A stretch of DNA of 64,000 nucleotides, from positions 1,860,001 to 1,924,000 of the forward strand of contig JAGTXO010000001.1 of assembly GCA_019448385.1 (NCBI GenBank), given 5' to 3'. Source of the DNA: Diacronema lutheri. Lineage: Eukaryota > Haptophyta > Pavlovophyceae > Pavlovales > Pavlovaceae. Positions within the stretch are counted from its first letter, which is position 1. Every line of letters begins with the position of its first letter. Under the pieces are notes generated by a model. It had not been told where the DNA came from. It saw only the letters and a program-made list of their open reading frames with translations, and ran no database searches. A program made the translations under genes and the position numbers. Of this stretch, positions 1 through 9,371 are shown in pieces.

Positions 1-97
1 CTCCGCGAGCGGCGGCGGAGCACACGCCAACGCGCGCGCGCGCGCGCGCGCACGCGGCGCACATGACGACCGCGCCGCGTACGGGGCGGGCGGTGCG

Positions 98-3000
98 ATG
101 TCTGACGCACGCGCGCACGGCAATGCGTGTGGGGACGGCGCGTCCGAGTGCGAGGGCGTGCACGCTCGGCGGTGCGGTGCGCGGTACACTGCGAGCGAGT
201 ATGAGGGGCCATCGCCGATCGACGTCGAGCTGCTGCGAGCCGCGAGGCGGGTTGGCTTTGAATTCTGCGCGCGCGTGCGCGCGGACGCGGCTGGTCCGAT
301 GGGGGAAGGCGCGGGTAGAGCGCCAGCACTTGGCGCCGAGGGCGCTAGGGCCAGAGCGCTCGCGCCAGGATCCTCGGGCGTGGACGGCCGCAGGGACGCG
401 CAACAGCCGGCGCAGCCGACGCAGCAGTCGCTGCCGCAGGTCCTCATCGCACGCCTTCCTGCGGACGCGCCGTTCTCAGAGGGCGGCAGCGACGACGGCG
501 TCTGCAGCGCCGACGACGAGCGCGCCGATGGGCACGACGGCGAGCCACGCGCCGCCCGGCCCCCATCGCGCTTTCGCCTCTTGCACGCAATGCCCGACAC
601 GCTCGGCCGGGGGCGATCGTCCATCGTGATCGTCGACGAGGCAGACGGCTCAATCCTGCTGTACACGAAAGGCGCGCTCGATGCCGTCGCGCCCCGTCTG
701 CGCAGGCCGAGGGTGGACGTGCCGCCTCACGCGCGCGCGCACCGCGCTCCCGGCGCGGCCGCGCCAGGCGCGCGCGCTGGCGCGTCACCAACGGACGAGC
801 GCCATGCGTCGTCCAGCAGGCACGCCGGTTGGCCGCAACCCGCGCTCGAGGCGGACGTGGAGACGGTGCGCCAGCTCGAGCTGAGCGCGGCGCACGCGCG
901 CGGCTTCGCGCTCTGCGGCCTGCGCACGGTCTGCTGCGCGGCGCGCGCGCTCTCCGCTGTCGAGTACGAGATGTGGTCGCCGCTCCTCGCCGAAGCGGAG
1001 GGGGCGCCGCCGGCGGAACGCAGCCAAATGGAAGCTGATGCGGCCGACGTGCTCGAGGTCTCGCTCGCTCTGCTCGGCATCGCCGCTGTCGAGGAGGAAC
1101 TCGAGCACGGCGCGCCGGACGCGGTCGCGGCGCTCGCGAGCGCCGGCCTGTGCACGTGGCTCGTCACCGGCGACCGCGAGGACGCTGCCATCTCCGTGGC
1201 GCACGCGAGCGGGCTGCTTGACGGTCGGACGGCGCTTCACCGCGTCTCCGGTGCGACGCTCGACGAGGTTATGGTCGCGCTCGGCGAGGCGGCGAACGTG
1301 AGCGCGCACGCCGCTGGCCTTGGCGCGCGGATGCGGACGGCGGTGGGCATGGGTGGCGCGCCCTTCTGTAGCGGCGCGGCTGCGCTGTTGGCGGGCGGTG
1401 CAGTCGGCAGCGCGCACGGCGCGCGGCGGACGCTCCTCGAGCACGCGGCGCTCGCAGCCGCGACCGCTGAGGCGATCGCTGCCGCGCGCGCGACCGCACG
1501 CGCTGCCGGCGGCCGCTGCGCGGCTGTTGGCACGCCGCGCGCCGTGCCCACACACGATGGCGGCGCGCGCGCCGGCCGTCGACTGGCGCTCGTGTGCGAC
1601 GGCCGGTCGGTCGAGCTCGCGCTCTCGGCGCCCGCGTGCCGCGCCGAGCTCGCGCGCGCGTGCCGCTCGTCGGACGTTACAATCTTCTACGCAATCGGCG
1701 CGCACGCCAAAGCCGCAGTCGCCGGCCTCCTCCGCCCGCCCGGCGCGGGCCCCGGCTCGGGTGCGGCGACGGTCCTCGCCGTCGGCGATGGGCTCAACGA
1801 CGTGGCGATGCTGCGAGCGGCGGACATTGGCGTCGCGTTGGTACCAAGCCGGGCGGCTGGCGGCGGCGCAGCGATGGGCGGGCGCAAGGCTTGGCGCGGT
1901 GACGACGACGAGAACATGAGTGGCATTGAGGGCGAAGCGGATATCGTGCTCGCGTCGATCGCGCATCTGCAGCCGCTGCTGCTGCTGCACGGGCGGTGGG
2001 CGTGGTTGCGTGTGCGCGGGCTTGTCGGCTGCTGGGCCTACCTCGCCGCGCTCACCACGGCGGTGCAGGCGGGCTTCGGCGCTCTCTCAGCCGCGTCCGC
2101 GCAGCCGCTCATCGCAGCATGGCCGCTGCTTCTGCTGCAGCACGCGTGGGCCGCGCTGCCCGCCCTCGTGCTCGCGCTCGGCGACGAGGACCTGCCGCGC
2201 GAGCTCCTCCTCGCCGCGCCGCACCTCTACACGCTCGTGAGCGGCGCGGCCCTTCGGCGCGGCGCGGCGCCCGCCGGCGGCGCCGCTGGCGTGCGCGCGC
2301 GCGCGCGCGCTCGCCGCCGCGCGGACGCGGCGGAGGCTGCCGCCATGCTGCACACTGGCAGCGCGCGTGCGATCGCGGCGCGCGCGCTTGCCGCCGTGCG
2401 CGCGTGCCACGGCTACGTGGCGGGCGCGCCCGCCGCCGCCGCCGACACGGCCGAACGGCTGCGCGCGCGCGCGCGGCTGGGCGCGCTGCTCGTCGCCGAC
2501 GCGGCGCGCGTCTGCGCGCACGCTGCGCTCGCTCTGAGCTGCGCGCTGCTCGGCCTGGCCTCTTCGGACGCGCGCGCGCACTGCGCGAGCGGCTGCGCGT
2601 CGTCGCTCGAGTCGGCCGGCCTGAGCGCGTACGCGGCGGTGTGCGCCGTCATCCTTGTCGACGTGTGCGCGCGCGCGCGCGATTGGACGCGCCCCTTCGG
2701 CGCGAGCGTCGGCGTCGGCTGCGTCGGCGCGCTCGCCGTCGGCGCGGGTGGCTACGCCGACGGTGCACGCGTCCTCGCATCGCAGCCCTCCTTTTGGCTG
2801 CGCGTCGGCCTCGCCGCAGGAGGCGCGACGGTCGTCGCGATCGCGCGGGCGGCGCTGCGTGCGCCAGCGCGCGCCGACGCGTACGGCGCGACCGAGGCGG
2901 CGATGGCTGGGCCGCGCCGCGCGGTCGACGATGGCGAGCGAGCGCGCGCATCGCCCGTTTTGCGCTCGCGCGACGCTCGCGGCGCGGCGGCTGGCGATGT

Positions 3001-3853
3001 CGAGCGTGGTTTCGACGATGATGGCGACACGTCGGAGCTGTCCGACGCGTCCGACGACCACCTGTCGGCACTGTCGGACCGCTCCGACGAAGACGCGGAG
3101 TCCGACGTGCTCCGCCAGCCGCTGCGCACCGGTTTGTCCGAGGACTCCGCGTCTCTCGCACATGTTGGCGCGAGCGCGCGCGGTGTGGGCGCCGGCGTGG
3201 GCGCGCGCGGCGGCAGCTGCGCGCGCCTTGCCGCCGGCGAGGGCGGCGCGAGCGCGCCGTCCGCGCCCGCCGCTGCCGTCACCGGCGTGTCCGCGCGCGG
3301 ATACGCCGCGCTCGCGCAGGGCGGCAGCCAGCTGACCGGCGCTGCGGGCGCATTCGCCGCGCCGTTGCGAAGCGCGTCGCCCGAGCTTGCCGTGCTGTCG
3401 CCCCTGCCCGAGGCGCGGTGGCCGCGCGCGCACGGCGGGGGACAGCAGCCGCTAGCAGCAACGTACAACAAGCCGGCGGTGCCAGCGGCCGAGCAGCGCG
3501 CAGACGGCGGCGTGTCGAGCTCGCACGTCGGCTGGTCGCGCTCGAGCAGCCGCTCGGCGTCCGATCTGAACGATGTCGAAGTCGAGCTTGCCGAGCAAGC
3601 GCGCGTGGCCGGCGGCGACTCTTTCCGCATTCCGCCGCTCTCCGGCCGTGAAGACCGGCTGTCGGGCGAGCTGGCCAGCTCGCAGCGCCTCGACGCGCTC
3701 CCGCGCACGGCCCACGAGCTCGAGAGCCTGGCAGCGCTTGGGCTGGGCTCGCCACCGCCGCCCAACCGCCGCGAGACGCCAGGCGAGCAGCGCGTCGACG
3801 GCGGCGCGTCGACGGACATCATGGCGCGCTTTCCCACGTGCGGCTCGTGGTAA
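98..3853 (+). CDS. P4-type ATPase (phospholipid flippase), 5' partial
   Basis: P4-ATPases flip aminophospholipids to the cytosolic leaflet of eukaryotic membranes. The frame carries nucleotide-binding and phosphorylation-domain landmarks in family order. GPSPIDVELLRAARRVGFEF (about 208-267) corresponds to the family SPDEAALVRAARxxGF block. ILLYTKGALDAV follows near 650. TGDREDAAISVAHASGLL (about 1165-1220) matches the TGDKxETAINI block. VGDGLNDVAMLRAADIGVAL (about 1780-1840) is the Mg-binding GDGxNDxxM hinge. Membrane helices follow from about 2000. The phosphorylated DKTGT and the first helices are absent, so the gene must begin upstream of the window; the ATG at 98 is only the first in the open frame. 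The C-terminal tail is a long Ser/Asp/Ala-rich cytosolic stretch. The family SPDEAA block is altered to SPIDVE. Internal in-frame introns cannot be excluded. It converges on the DnaJ gene with 51 bp between stops. Confidence 0.85.
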   Translation: MSDARAHGNACGDGASECEGVHARRCGARYTASEYEGPSPIDVELLRAARRVGFEFCARVRADAAGPMGEGAGRAPALGAEGARARALAPGSSGVDGRRDAQQPAQPTQQSLPQVLIARLPADAPFSEGGSDDGVCSADDERADGHDGEPRAARPPSRFRLLHAMPDTLGRGRSSIVIVDEADGSILLYTKGALDAVAPRLRRPRVDVPPHARAHRAPGAAAPGARAGASPTDERHASSSRHAGWPQPALEADVETVRQLELSAAHARGFALCGLRTVCCAARALSAVEYEMWSPLLAEAEGAPPAERSQMEADAADVLEVSLALLGIAAVEEELEHGAPDAVAALASAGLCTWLVTGDREDAAISVAHASGLLDGRTALHRVSGATLDEVMVALGEAANVSAHAAGLGARMRTAVGMGGAPFCSGAAALLAGGAVGSAHGARRTLLEHAALAAATAEAIAAARATARAAGGRCAAVGTPRAVPTHDGGARAGRRLALVCDGRSVELALSAPACRAELARACRSSDVTIFYAIGAHAKAAVAGLLRPPGAGPGSGAATVLAVGDGLNDVAMLRAADIGVALVPSRAAGGGAAMGGRKAWRGDDDENMSGIEGEADIVLASIAHLQPLLLLHGRWAWLRVRGLVGCWAYLAALTTAVQAGFGALSAASAQPLIAAWPLLLLQHAWAALPALVLALGDEDLPRELLLAAPHLYTLVSGAALRRGAAPAGGAAGVRARARARRRADAAEAAAMLHTGSARAIAARALAAVRACHGYVAGAPAAAADTAERLRARARLGALLVADAARVCAHAALALSCALLGLASSDARAHCASGCASSLESAGLSAYAAVCAVILVDVCARARDWTRPFGASVGVGCVGALAVGAGGYADGARVLASQPSFWLRVGLAAGGATVVAIARAALRAPARADAYGATEAAMAGPRRAVDDGERARASPVLRSRDARGAAAGDVERGFDDDGDTSELSDASDDHLSALSDRSDEDAESDVLRQPLRTGLSEDSASLAHVGASARGVGAGVGARGGSCARLAAGEGGASAPSAPAAAVTGVSARGYAALAQGGSQLTGAAGAFAAPLRSASPELAVLSPLPEARWPRAHGGGQQPLAATYNKPAVPAAEQRADGGVSSSHVGWSRSSSRSASDLNDVEVELAEQARVAGGDSFRIPPLSGREDRLSGELASSQRLDALPRTAHELESLAALGLGSPPPPNRRETPGEQRVDGGASTDIMARFPTCGSW

Positions 3854-3904
3854 GCGCTGCGCTAGGCATTTTTGAATTGAAAGACGCACACCACACGACC
3901 TCGC

Positions 3905-5014
3905 CTACACTTGCTTGTCGAGCGCAGCGCAGATCGCCTCGCGCTGCGCTGCGCTGAGGGCCTTGGGCAGGGCAAAGTCGACGACGAGGACGGCATCGCC
4001 CGGCTTGCGCCCCTTGGACGCGGGCATCCCGCGGCCGGGGAAGCGGATCACGTGCCGGCTCCCCTCGAGCTGCGCTTGGTCCAGCCGCGCGCGCAGCGGA
4101 GGCGCTGCTGGCACCAGGTGGGGAACCTCAATCTCCTGACCGCGGACCACGTCCTTGAGCGTTGCCCGCGTGTGCACCTCGAGGTCGTCGCCCACGCGCG
4201 CGTAGCGCGGGTGCGGCTTCTGCGCGATCACAAAGCAAATGTCGCCCGCAGGCGAGCCCGGCCCGCCGAGCTGGTCGCCCTCGCCGGGGAAGGTCAGCTT
4301 CGTGCCCGCCTTCCAGCCAGGTTGGACGTGGATCTGGAGCGTGTTGGCCTCGGGCCGGCCGGCGCGCTGCCGTGTCACCTTGATCTTCTTTGTGCAACCT
4401 GTGAGCAGCTCCTCGAGTGAAAGGGCGAGCTCGCGTGTGACGAGCGGCGGCTGCGGCGCGGCCGCGCCGCCTGGCGAGTGATATGTTGGCCCAGCGGAGC
4501 CCGAGCGCTGGCGGGTGCGCGGCGGCTCTCCCATGCCGCGCATTCCGGCCATCCCGCCCATCCCGCCCATCCCGCCCATCCCGCTCATCGGGCCCATCCC
4601 GCCCATTCCACCCATCCCGCCCATCCCGCCCATCCCGCCCATCCCGCCCATCCCCATCCCGCCGAGGCCCGCGCCGCCAAAGAAGGCGCGGAAGATCTCA
4701 TGCGGGTCGACGTTGTCGCCGCCAAACGAATACGTGAATGTCTGGCCGCCCGGCTGGCCGCCGAGCCCGCCGCCGCTCGGCGCGAAGCCCGGCCGTGGCC
4801 GCTCGAAGCCATGCAGCAGCGCGTCGTCGTACTCTGCGCGCTTCTGCTTGTCGGACAGCACAGAGAAAGCCTCGGCAATCGCCTTGAACTTCTCGGTGTC
4901 GCCGCCGCGGTCGGGGTGCTCTTTGAGCGCGAGCTTCTTGTACGCCTTCTTGATCGCCTCCACGTCCGCGTCGCGCGCGACACCGAGCGTCTTGTAATAG
5001 TCCTTCGCGGCCAT
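3905..5014 (-). CDS. DnaJ/HSP40 co-chaperone, class B
   Basis: An Hsp70 co-chaperone that stimulates Hsp70 ATPase and delivers clients, probably cytosolic because no targeting peptide is seen. Single exon, 369 aa. The J domain spans residues 1-70 (starts [12 protein letters not shown]) with the HPD loop in KEHPDRGG. A Gly/Phe/Met-rich linker follows at about 80-170, including a run of GGM units. The two C-terminal substrate-binding beta domains start at [15 protein letters not shown]. The class A CxxCxGxG zinc finger is absent, which makes it DNAJB1/DNAJB4-like. Length is slightly above the usual 340 aa because of the GGM expansion. The start is the only ATG that gives a full J domain. It diverges from the coproporphyrinogen oxidase gene across 105 bp. 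Confidence 0.95.
   Translation of the reverse strand: MAAKDYYKTLGVARDADVEAIKKAYKKLALKEHPDRGGDTEKFKAIAEAFSVLSDKQKRAEYDDALLHGFERPRPGFAPSGGGLGGQPGGQTFTYSFGGDNVDPHEIFRAFFGGAGLGGMGMGGMGGMGGMGGMGGMGGMGPMSGMGGMGGMGGMAGMRGMGEPPRTRQRSGSAGPTYHSPGGAAAPQPPLVTRELALSLEELLTGCTKKIKVTRQRAGRPEANTLQIHVQPGWKAGTKLTFPGEGDQLGGPGSPAGDICFVIAQKPHPRYARVGDDLEVHTRATLKDVVRGQEIEVPHLVPAAPPLRARLDQAQLEGSRHVIRFPGRGMPASKGRKPGDAVLVVDFALPKALSAAQREAICAALDKQV
4550..4664. repeat. 9-nt tandem repeat coding GGM units
   Basis: Roughly a dozen slightly varied copies of catcccgcc-type units lie inside the DnaJ gene and encode Gly-Gly-Met repeats in the linker. Length variation between strains is likely because the units are near identical. 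Confidence 0.85.
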
Positions 5015-5119
5015 CGAGCTCCACGCCGCGATGAGACGGCGGACGGCCGGCGCTCGGGGATGTAGGTGTCGTTTTAAAAGCTCATTTGCATTTGCACGCG
5101 GTAGGTCGCAGGGCGCGCA
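5015..5119. promoter_or_regulatory. divergent promoter of DnaJ and coproporphyrinogen oxidase
   Basis: A 105-bp gap between two divergent start codons. Its AT-rich core (5071-5098) has gttttaaaag followed by catttgcatttgcacg, two copies of TTTGCA. The same hexamer occurs in other gene-start gaps at 7815, 12672 and 18591. The promoter role is inferred from position and composition. Confidence 0.5.
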
Positions 5120-6556
5120 ATGATGCTGCCAGCGGCGGCGCTCGTGCTCGTCGTCGGGCTGAACGGTGCGCCGTGCGCCTCCGGTGCCGGTTGCCGCACC
5201 CCGCGCGTGCGCTCACACGCGGTGCCGTGCCACCGCCTGCCCTGCTCCTCGTTTGCCTGGTGCGCAGGCCCGTCGCCGCGGCTGCGCGGCGGCGTCAACG
5301 GCGGCTCCCGAGTGTCGCGCTCGGCCGTGGTGAACGCGGCGACGCAGCAGTCGCCGGCCGGTCTCGGCTTCAATTCGCACAAGCCGGTCAGCGATGTGCC
5401 GGACTCGCTCTGCCGCCCCGACGACGGCAACGCCGACACGCAGATGCGCCAAAAGTTCGAGCGCATGTGCCGCGCTGCGCAGAACAAGATCTGCGCGGCG
5501 ATCGAGGAGATTGACGGCACAAAGTTCCGCGAGGACGCTTGGACGCGCGATGGTGCGCTCCGTGCGCATGCGCCCTCGTCGCACTTCGGGTTGCCCGCGC
5601 GCTGACCCTCGCTGCGCGCGCTGCGCGCGCGCCGTCGGGCGTGCAGGCGGCGGCGGCGGCATCACGCGCGTGCTCGCCGGCGGCAACGTCTTTGAGAAGG
5701 CGGGATGCTCGCTGTCGGTGGTGTACGGCTCGATGCCCGCCGAAGCGCTGGCTTCGGCCACAGAGCGCGGCGCCGACCGCGCGAAGGGCATCAAGCCCGG
5801 CGAGCGCGTGCCCTTCTTCGCGTGCGGCCTCTCATCGGTCATGCACCCGCGCAACCCCATGGCGCCGACGATGCACTTCAACTACCGCTACTTTGAGACG
5901 GACGGCGGCGTGTGGTGGTTTGGTGGCGGGACGGACATCACGCCCGCCTACCTCTTCGAGGAGGATATGCGCCACTTCCACGGCACGTACAAGGTGCGCG
6001 CGCCGGGCGGGCGGAGCCACGAGCGCCGGGCATTCGGCGCGCCCGCCGCCGACCGCGCGTGCGCCTGCACATCCCTCTCGAGCGCATCTTCGCCGCGCAG
6101 GAGGTGTGCGACAAGCACGACCCGGACTTTTACCGCAAATTCAAGCAGTGGGCTGACGAGTACTTTATGATCAAGCACCGCGGCGAGACGCGTGGGCTGG
6201 GCGGCATCTTCTTCGACGACCTCAACGACCGGCCAGCCGAGGACATTTTCAAGTTCTCGACCGAGTGCGCGAACGCCGTGGTGGACGCGTACGTGCCGAT
6301 CGTGGCGAAGCGCAAGGACATGGAGTTCACCGACGAGCAGAAGCGGTGGCAGCAGCTCCGCCGCGGCCGCTACGTCGAGTTCAACCTCGTGTATGACCGC
6401 GGCACCATCTTTGGGCTCAAGACGGGCGGGCGCATCGAGTCGATCCTCATGTCGCTGCCGGAGACCACGCGATTTGAGTACGACCACCACCCCGTCGCGG
6501 GCACACCCGAGGCGAAGATCATGGATTGCTTCAAGAAACCGCGCACGTGGGTCTGA
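5120..6556 (+). CDS. oxygen-dependent coproporphyrinogen III oxidase, plastid type
   Basis: Converts coproporphyrinogen III to protoporphyrinogen IX in haem and chlorophyll synthesis (HemF/CPOX family). Three exons restore the family alignment: 5120-5552, 5647-5993 and 6101-6556, giving 411 aa. Intron 1 (94 nt, GTGCGC...GCAG, phase 1) joins EDAWTRD to [20 protein letters not shown], the glycine-rich signature. Intron 2 (107 nt, GTGCGC...GCAG, phase 0) joins HFHGTYK to [14 protein letters not shown]. Other family blocks are [41 protein letters not shown] and [20 protein letters not shown]. The N-terminus [22 protein letters not shown] is a signal peptide followed by an Arg-rich transit-like stretch, as expected for a complex plastid. 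It converges on the prenyl synthase gene with 92 bp between. Confidence 0.96.
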
Positions 6557-6648
6557 GTCTGGCGACGACGGTGTCTTGAAGCAATCCACGTGTCAAACCA
6601 GCACCCTGGCGGCCGTGTGCGATGACCACTTCTAGCCCCTGATTCAGC

Positions 6649-7780
6649 TCAGTTCTTGCGCCCAATGATGAAGTCCGCGAGCGCGGCGAGCGCCGCGCCC
6701 TTGTCGCCGTACGGCTCGAGCGCGCGCTTGGCGTCGGCGATCATCTCCTCGGCAACCTGCGCCGGTTGAGGGCCGGGTCCGGGCGCGGCGGCGCGGGCTC
6801 GGCAGCGGCGACGCGCGGCGCGGGCCACGGCGGCGCGCCGAAGGACGCAGCGCGGCGGCGCGCGCGCGCGCCTGCTTGGACTTCTCGAGCCCGAGCAGCT
6901 TAGGGTACGTGGTTTTGTCCATCGTCAGGTCCTTTCCCGCGGTCTTGCCGAGCTCCTCGGACGTGGCAGTCACATCCAAAATGTCGTCCGCCACCTGAAA
7001 GGCGAGGCCGATCTTGAGTGCATAGGTCTCGAGGGCGCGCACGTCGGCCGCGCTCGCGCCGCCGAGGATGGCACCGCACGCGACGGACGCCTGGAGGAGC
7101 GCGGCGGTCTTGTGCGTGTGGATCCACGTCAAGTCGTCGAGTGAGACATTCGGGTCCGCCTCGCATTTGATGTCCATCGCCTGCCCGCCCGCGAGGCCGA
7201 CTGCGCCGACGCACGTGCCAAGCCGGCGGAGCACGTCGACAACGCGCTCGGCGGGCACGCCCTTTGTGTGCGCGGCGACGTGCTCAAAGGAGGTGGAGAG
7301 AAGCGCATCGCCCGCGAGGATGGCGAGTGGCTCGCCGTACAGCACGTGGTTGGTTGGCTTCCCTCGGCGCAGGTCGTCGTTGTCCATCGCGGGCAGGTCG
7401 TCGTGGATGAGCGACATCGTGTGGATCATCTCGAGCGCGACGGCCGTGGGCATCGCCGCGGCAATGGCGGCCTGGCCGCCAAATAGCTCGGCAGCGGCAA
7501 GACAGAGCGCAGGCCTGATCCGCTTGCCGCCCGCCATGAGCGAGTAGCGCATCGACTCGGTGATCTCGCGCGCGTTCTCGTGCATCACCGGGAGGGACTC
7601 GTCGAGCGCCTTCTCGACAATCACCTTGCGCGCCTCGAGGTATGTGGCAATGTCGAAGCCCGCGCCGACGACCGAGGCGTGCACCTGGCTCGTGCCCACA
7701 GCCCGCAACGCGACGGCGCCCAGCGCGCGCGTGCCCGCCTTCGAATAGGCCAAGGCGCTGATGAGCACCACGATCGCCAT
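6649..7780 (-). CDS. geranylgeranyl/farnesyl-type diphosphate synthase, plastid type
   Basis: An E-type trans-prenyltransferase that condenses IPP with allylic diphosphates, feeding carotenoid and chlorophyll side chains. Both Asp-rich motifs are present: [20 protein letters not shown] (FARM, DDxxxxD) and [12 protein letters not shown] (SARM), plus MAGGKRIRP and GLAGGQAMD. The last exon (6649-6756) encodes [20 protein letters not shown] and ends in the family ADFIIGRKN; it joins exon 1 (6872-7780) after LEKSKQ. The intron (6757-6871, 115 nt, phase 0) must start GC, because no GT donor preserves the alignment. I chose the ATG at 7780 because [20 protein letters not shown] looks like a signal peptide; a longer open frame reaches 7954 but would overlap the neighbouring start. 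Product is 338 aa. The exact chain length of the product cannot be read from sequence. Confidence 0.93.
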
Positions 7781-7856
7781 TGCGCGAAATTCCTCGTGCG
7801 TGAGTTTTGGCAATTTTGCATTAAATTTTGCCATTTTGGCGGTCGGTGGAAGAGCG
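7781..7856. promoter_or_regulatory. 76-bp divergent promoter (prenyl synthase / TAF4-like)
   Basis: AT-rich gap between two divergent ATGs in otherwise very GC-rich DNA. It holds caattttgcatt at 7811-7822 and further TTTTG-containing stretches. Shares TTTGCA with the gaps at 5081-5098, 12671-12679 and 18590-18598. Regulatory role inferred. Confidence 0.5.
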
Positions 7857-9261
7857 ATGGCGGTGTCGCTGTCGCATGTGATCGGGTTCGTCCTACGAGA
7901 AGGGCACACGCCGGCGGAGCTTGAGCTCATCAGGCCGATCGCGCACGCGTACAAAGCCGCTCACGATACTTCGGGCGGCACGGTTGCAGCAGCCGTCACC
8001 AAGCCGCTCCTCGACAGGCTCATTTCCGTCGTCGGCAAGGATCGAGTCTGGGCCGCGGTCAGGCAGGTGCTCACCGCCACCGCCGCCGCGGCGCCGCGGC
8101 CGCAGCAGGCGGCGCTACCCATGGCGGGTCCCGCTCAAGTGCTCGGGGCACCCGGGGCACCCGTCTTGCAGCATGCCGTGCCTGCGTCATTGCCAAGCCA
8201 ATCGTACCCGCTCGACGGCGGCGCGGCGCAGCCGGGGTGCGCACGCGCCACCTGCGCGCGCCACGCACCGCCCGCCCGCGCCACGCGCCGCGCGCCACGC
8301 CGGGGCGCTTCTGGCTGCGTGCCAGCTTGTAGAGCACCACGGAGGCGAGCGTCTCACGTGCACGGCCGTGCGTCGCGCGCGCACCCTTCTGACGCGCAGT
8401 GCCAAGCGGGCGCGCGTTGATAGCGCGGGAGTGGCGGCAATGGGCACGCTCGCCGTCATCGCGGCTCCGCGCGACGACGGCCTGGAGGCAGCCGCCGCGG
8501 TGGTGGGCGATAAACGGGGGCGGAGGAGCAGCGTGGAGCCGGGAGGCGCGGACGGCAGTCTGGTCGCGGACGTCAACCTGGAGGACGAGCAGGCACAACT
8601 TCTCGCGCCGCGTACGCGGGTGATGGCGGGCACGCGCTCGCACGTCTCGGCCGCCCACGCCGCCGCGCCAGCGCCGGCGCTCGGCGGTGTGACGGGCGCG
8701 ACTGGCGGTGGAGAGCACGTGCTGCCCCGGCCCGCGCCGCACCTCGCCAGCTGGTTGGGCAGCGCGCTGCAGGCAGAGGGTTTGCGCCCAGGCGCGCGAG
8801 GTGCAGAAATATCGGGCGCAGTCGGAGCACAACTCACCGAGCTCATCGAGCTGCTCGATGGCGGGCTTCGGCAGCACATGCGTCAGCTGCTGTGCGGCAT
8901 GTGCGACGCCTCGCAACGGCGCCGCGAGACGGCCGCGGCGCAGGCGGGGCTCGTGCGGAGCGATGCGCCGGCGGGCGGCGTGGCAAGCGCGCTGGCGGTC
9001 ACGGCGGCCAGCGGCGGCCCACCGGACGGCGCATCGTCCGTCCGGCTGAAGGAGCGTGTGCAGCTCAAGGATGCGCTCTACCACCTTGAGACGGAGCGGC
9101 GCACAAGCAAGTCACCCCTCCTCGTCTGGTGGCGCGCTGTCGGATCGGTGCGCAACCGCTTCCCGCGCACGCCGGCGCGCTGGCGGGGCGGAGCGGAGCC
9201 AGAGGCTCAGACGGCCGGCGCACCTGCGGCCGCCTCGGCGCCTGCCGCGGCTGGCCTGTAA
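7857..9261 (+). CDS. TAF4-like TFIID subunit
   Basis: TAF4 is a histone-fold subunit of TFIID. The N-terminal block (7857-8066, ending [16 protein letters not shown]) resembles the RST domain, whose family ends in an RxIVGDxxLRxA-type helix. The last third carries [20 protein letters not shown], a histone-fold-like helix, then [19 protein letters not shown], which resembles the TAF4 conserved C-terminal helix, and a WWRAV end. The two parts lie in different frames, so an intron is required. The cleanest choice is 8067-8325 (GTGCTC...CCAG, phase 0), giving 381 aa; other donors between 8067 and 8240 are possible. The assignment rests on motif similarity and gene position only. An unrelated RST-containing protein is the main alternative. 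It converges on the GPCR-TIR gene with 110 bp between. Confidence 0.5.
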
Positions 9262-9371
9262 GTCGGCACAAGGCCGGATCAGGCCTGTGAATAGTAGGGG
9301 GGATGCGGTGAAAGAAGCGACGCCAAGAAGGGCGTGCAGACGCTGTGCAGAAGCTGTGCGGTCGGTCGCGG

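Noticed and set aside
29-54. CG dinucleotide run as Z-DNA element
   Set aside because: Similar CG runs are common throughout this GC-rich window, so it is not distinctive.
785-3837. Several minus-strand frames under the P4-ATPase
   Set aside because: Low-complexity Arg-rich translations; ATPase motifs are on the plus strand.
4478-5065. Plus-strand frame rich in HPAHPAH repeats
   Set aside because: It is the antisense of the DnaJ GGM linker.
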